A stretch of 60,458 nucleotides of DNA from Bacteroidales bacterium (lineage in GTDB: Bacteria > Bacteroidota > Bacteroidia > Bacteroidales > Muribaculaceae): positions 1 to 60,458 of the forward strand of contig CAAGJW010000075.1 in assembly GCA_900770215.1 (NCBI GenBank), given 5' to 3'. Shown one piece after another: positions 60,259 to 60,458 of this stretch. The notes under the pieces are model-generated. The model searched no databases. It saw only the letters and a program-made list of their open reading frames with translations, and was not told the origin of the DNA. How positions within the stretch are numbered: position 1 is the stretch's first letter; every line of letters starts with the position of its first letter. The translations under genes and the position numbers were made by a program.

Positions 60259-60458
60259 ATGAAAAAGTTTTTATTTTTCAGTGCCCTGGCAGCATTGCTG
60301 CTCAGCACAGCCGCCTGCTCGAGCGATGAGCCCGCAGCGCAAGGCGACGACACCGTGACCTTCACCGTTAACCTGCAGAATGGCAACGACTCGCGTGCCA
60401 TCTCCGACGGCACCAAGGCCGTCAACCTCACCGCCTTTGCCTACAAAGACGGGGTGAA
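60259..60458 (+). CDS. Fimbrillin-like lipoprotein, N-terminal part
   Basis: 66 codons before the right edge of the window. Signal with lipobox TAAC and then DTVTFTVNL and SRAISDGTKAVNLTAFAYKDG, clearly the same motif as in the two genes before it. The 3' end lies outside. Confidence 0.85.
   Translation, partial: MKKFLFFSALAALLLSTAACSSDEPAAQGDDTVTFTVNLQNGNDSRAISDGTKAVNLTAFAYKDGV

Overview
The window looks like a chromosomal segment of a GC-rich member of the Bacteroidales, most likely from or near the Muribaculaceae. This rests on SusC/SusD outer-membrane genes, BACON and fimbrillin-like lipoproteins, C-terminal sorting-like tails on secreted proteins, an RsfS-FtsH pair, and promoters of the Bacteroidota type (TTTG, about 20 bp, then TAnnTTTG). 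The family assignment is inference. No rRNA, tRNA, CRISPR array or replication origin was seen. The only hint of a mobile element is a 25-codon transposase-like fragment at the left edge.

Layout. 1-6 kb: a leucine-rich-repeat surface protein that seems to have lost its 5' end, hflX, a GT32-type sugar transferase, an AAA/DUF4143 ATPase read from a promoter inside a 33-bp phased repeat, and a guanidinium-exporter-like SMR plus Nim-like flavoprotein pair. 6-11 kb: a giant GLUG-repeat surface protein split by a frameshift. 11-19 kb: an OmpH/Skp-like lipoprotein preceded by an overlooked 56-residue membrane protein, pepD, rsfS, and a 1475-residue FtsH with four consecutive AAA+ modules before one M41 protease domain. 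18.8-23.4 kb: pdxA, then a nucleotidyltransferase / ATP-grasp / CDP-alcohol phosphatidyltransferase / HAD run that fits inositol-lipid synthesis. 23.7-33 kb: a double-psi-barrel secreted protein, valS, a short class B penicillin-binding protein, a tyrosine autokinase with an 11-fold Gly-Tyr tail, and myo-inositol-1-phosphate synthase. 33-36 kb: a secreted endonuclease with a dockerin-like tail, and rlmN.

36-48.7 kb is a coherent glycerol-3-phosphate salvage island. One long minus-strand run carries glpA-glpB-glpC, two OPA-family transporters, a HAD-IIA phosphatase, an OprO/P-type porin and a secreted beta-propeller. It is divergent from a DeoR/GlpR regulator, and a secreted glycerophosphodiester phosphodiesterase follows. 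48.9-60.5 kb: a SusC-SusD-BACON lipoprotein operon, a divergent clostripain-family lipoprotein peptidase, and a series of at least four fimbrillin-like lipoproteins running off the right edge.

The most unusual object is the tetra-AAA FtsH. Its four modules differ clearly in sequence, so it is not an assembly repeat. All keep Walker A and B, but the second and third have altered pore loops. Other points worth following are the 33-bp phased repeats overlapping a promoter, the complete phosphodiester-to-triose-phosphate salvage locus with its own porin and an unassigned propeller, and the inositol-lipid genes in two places.
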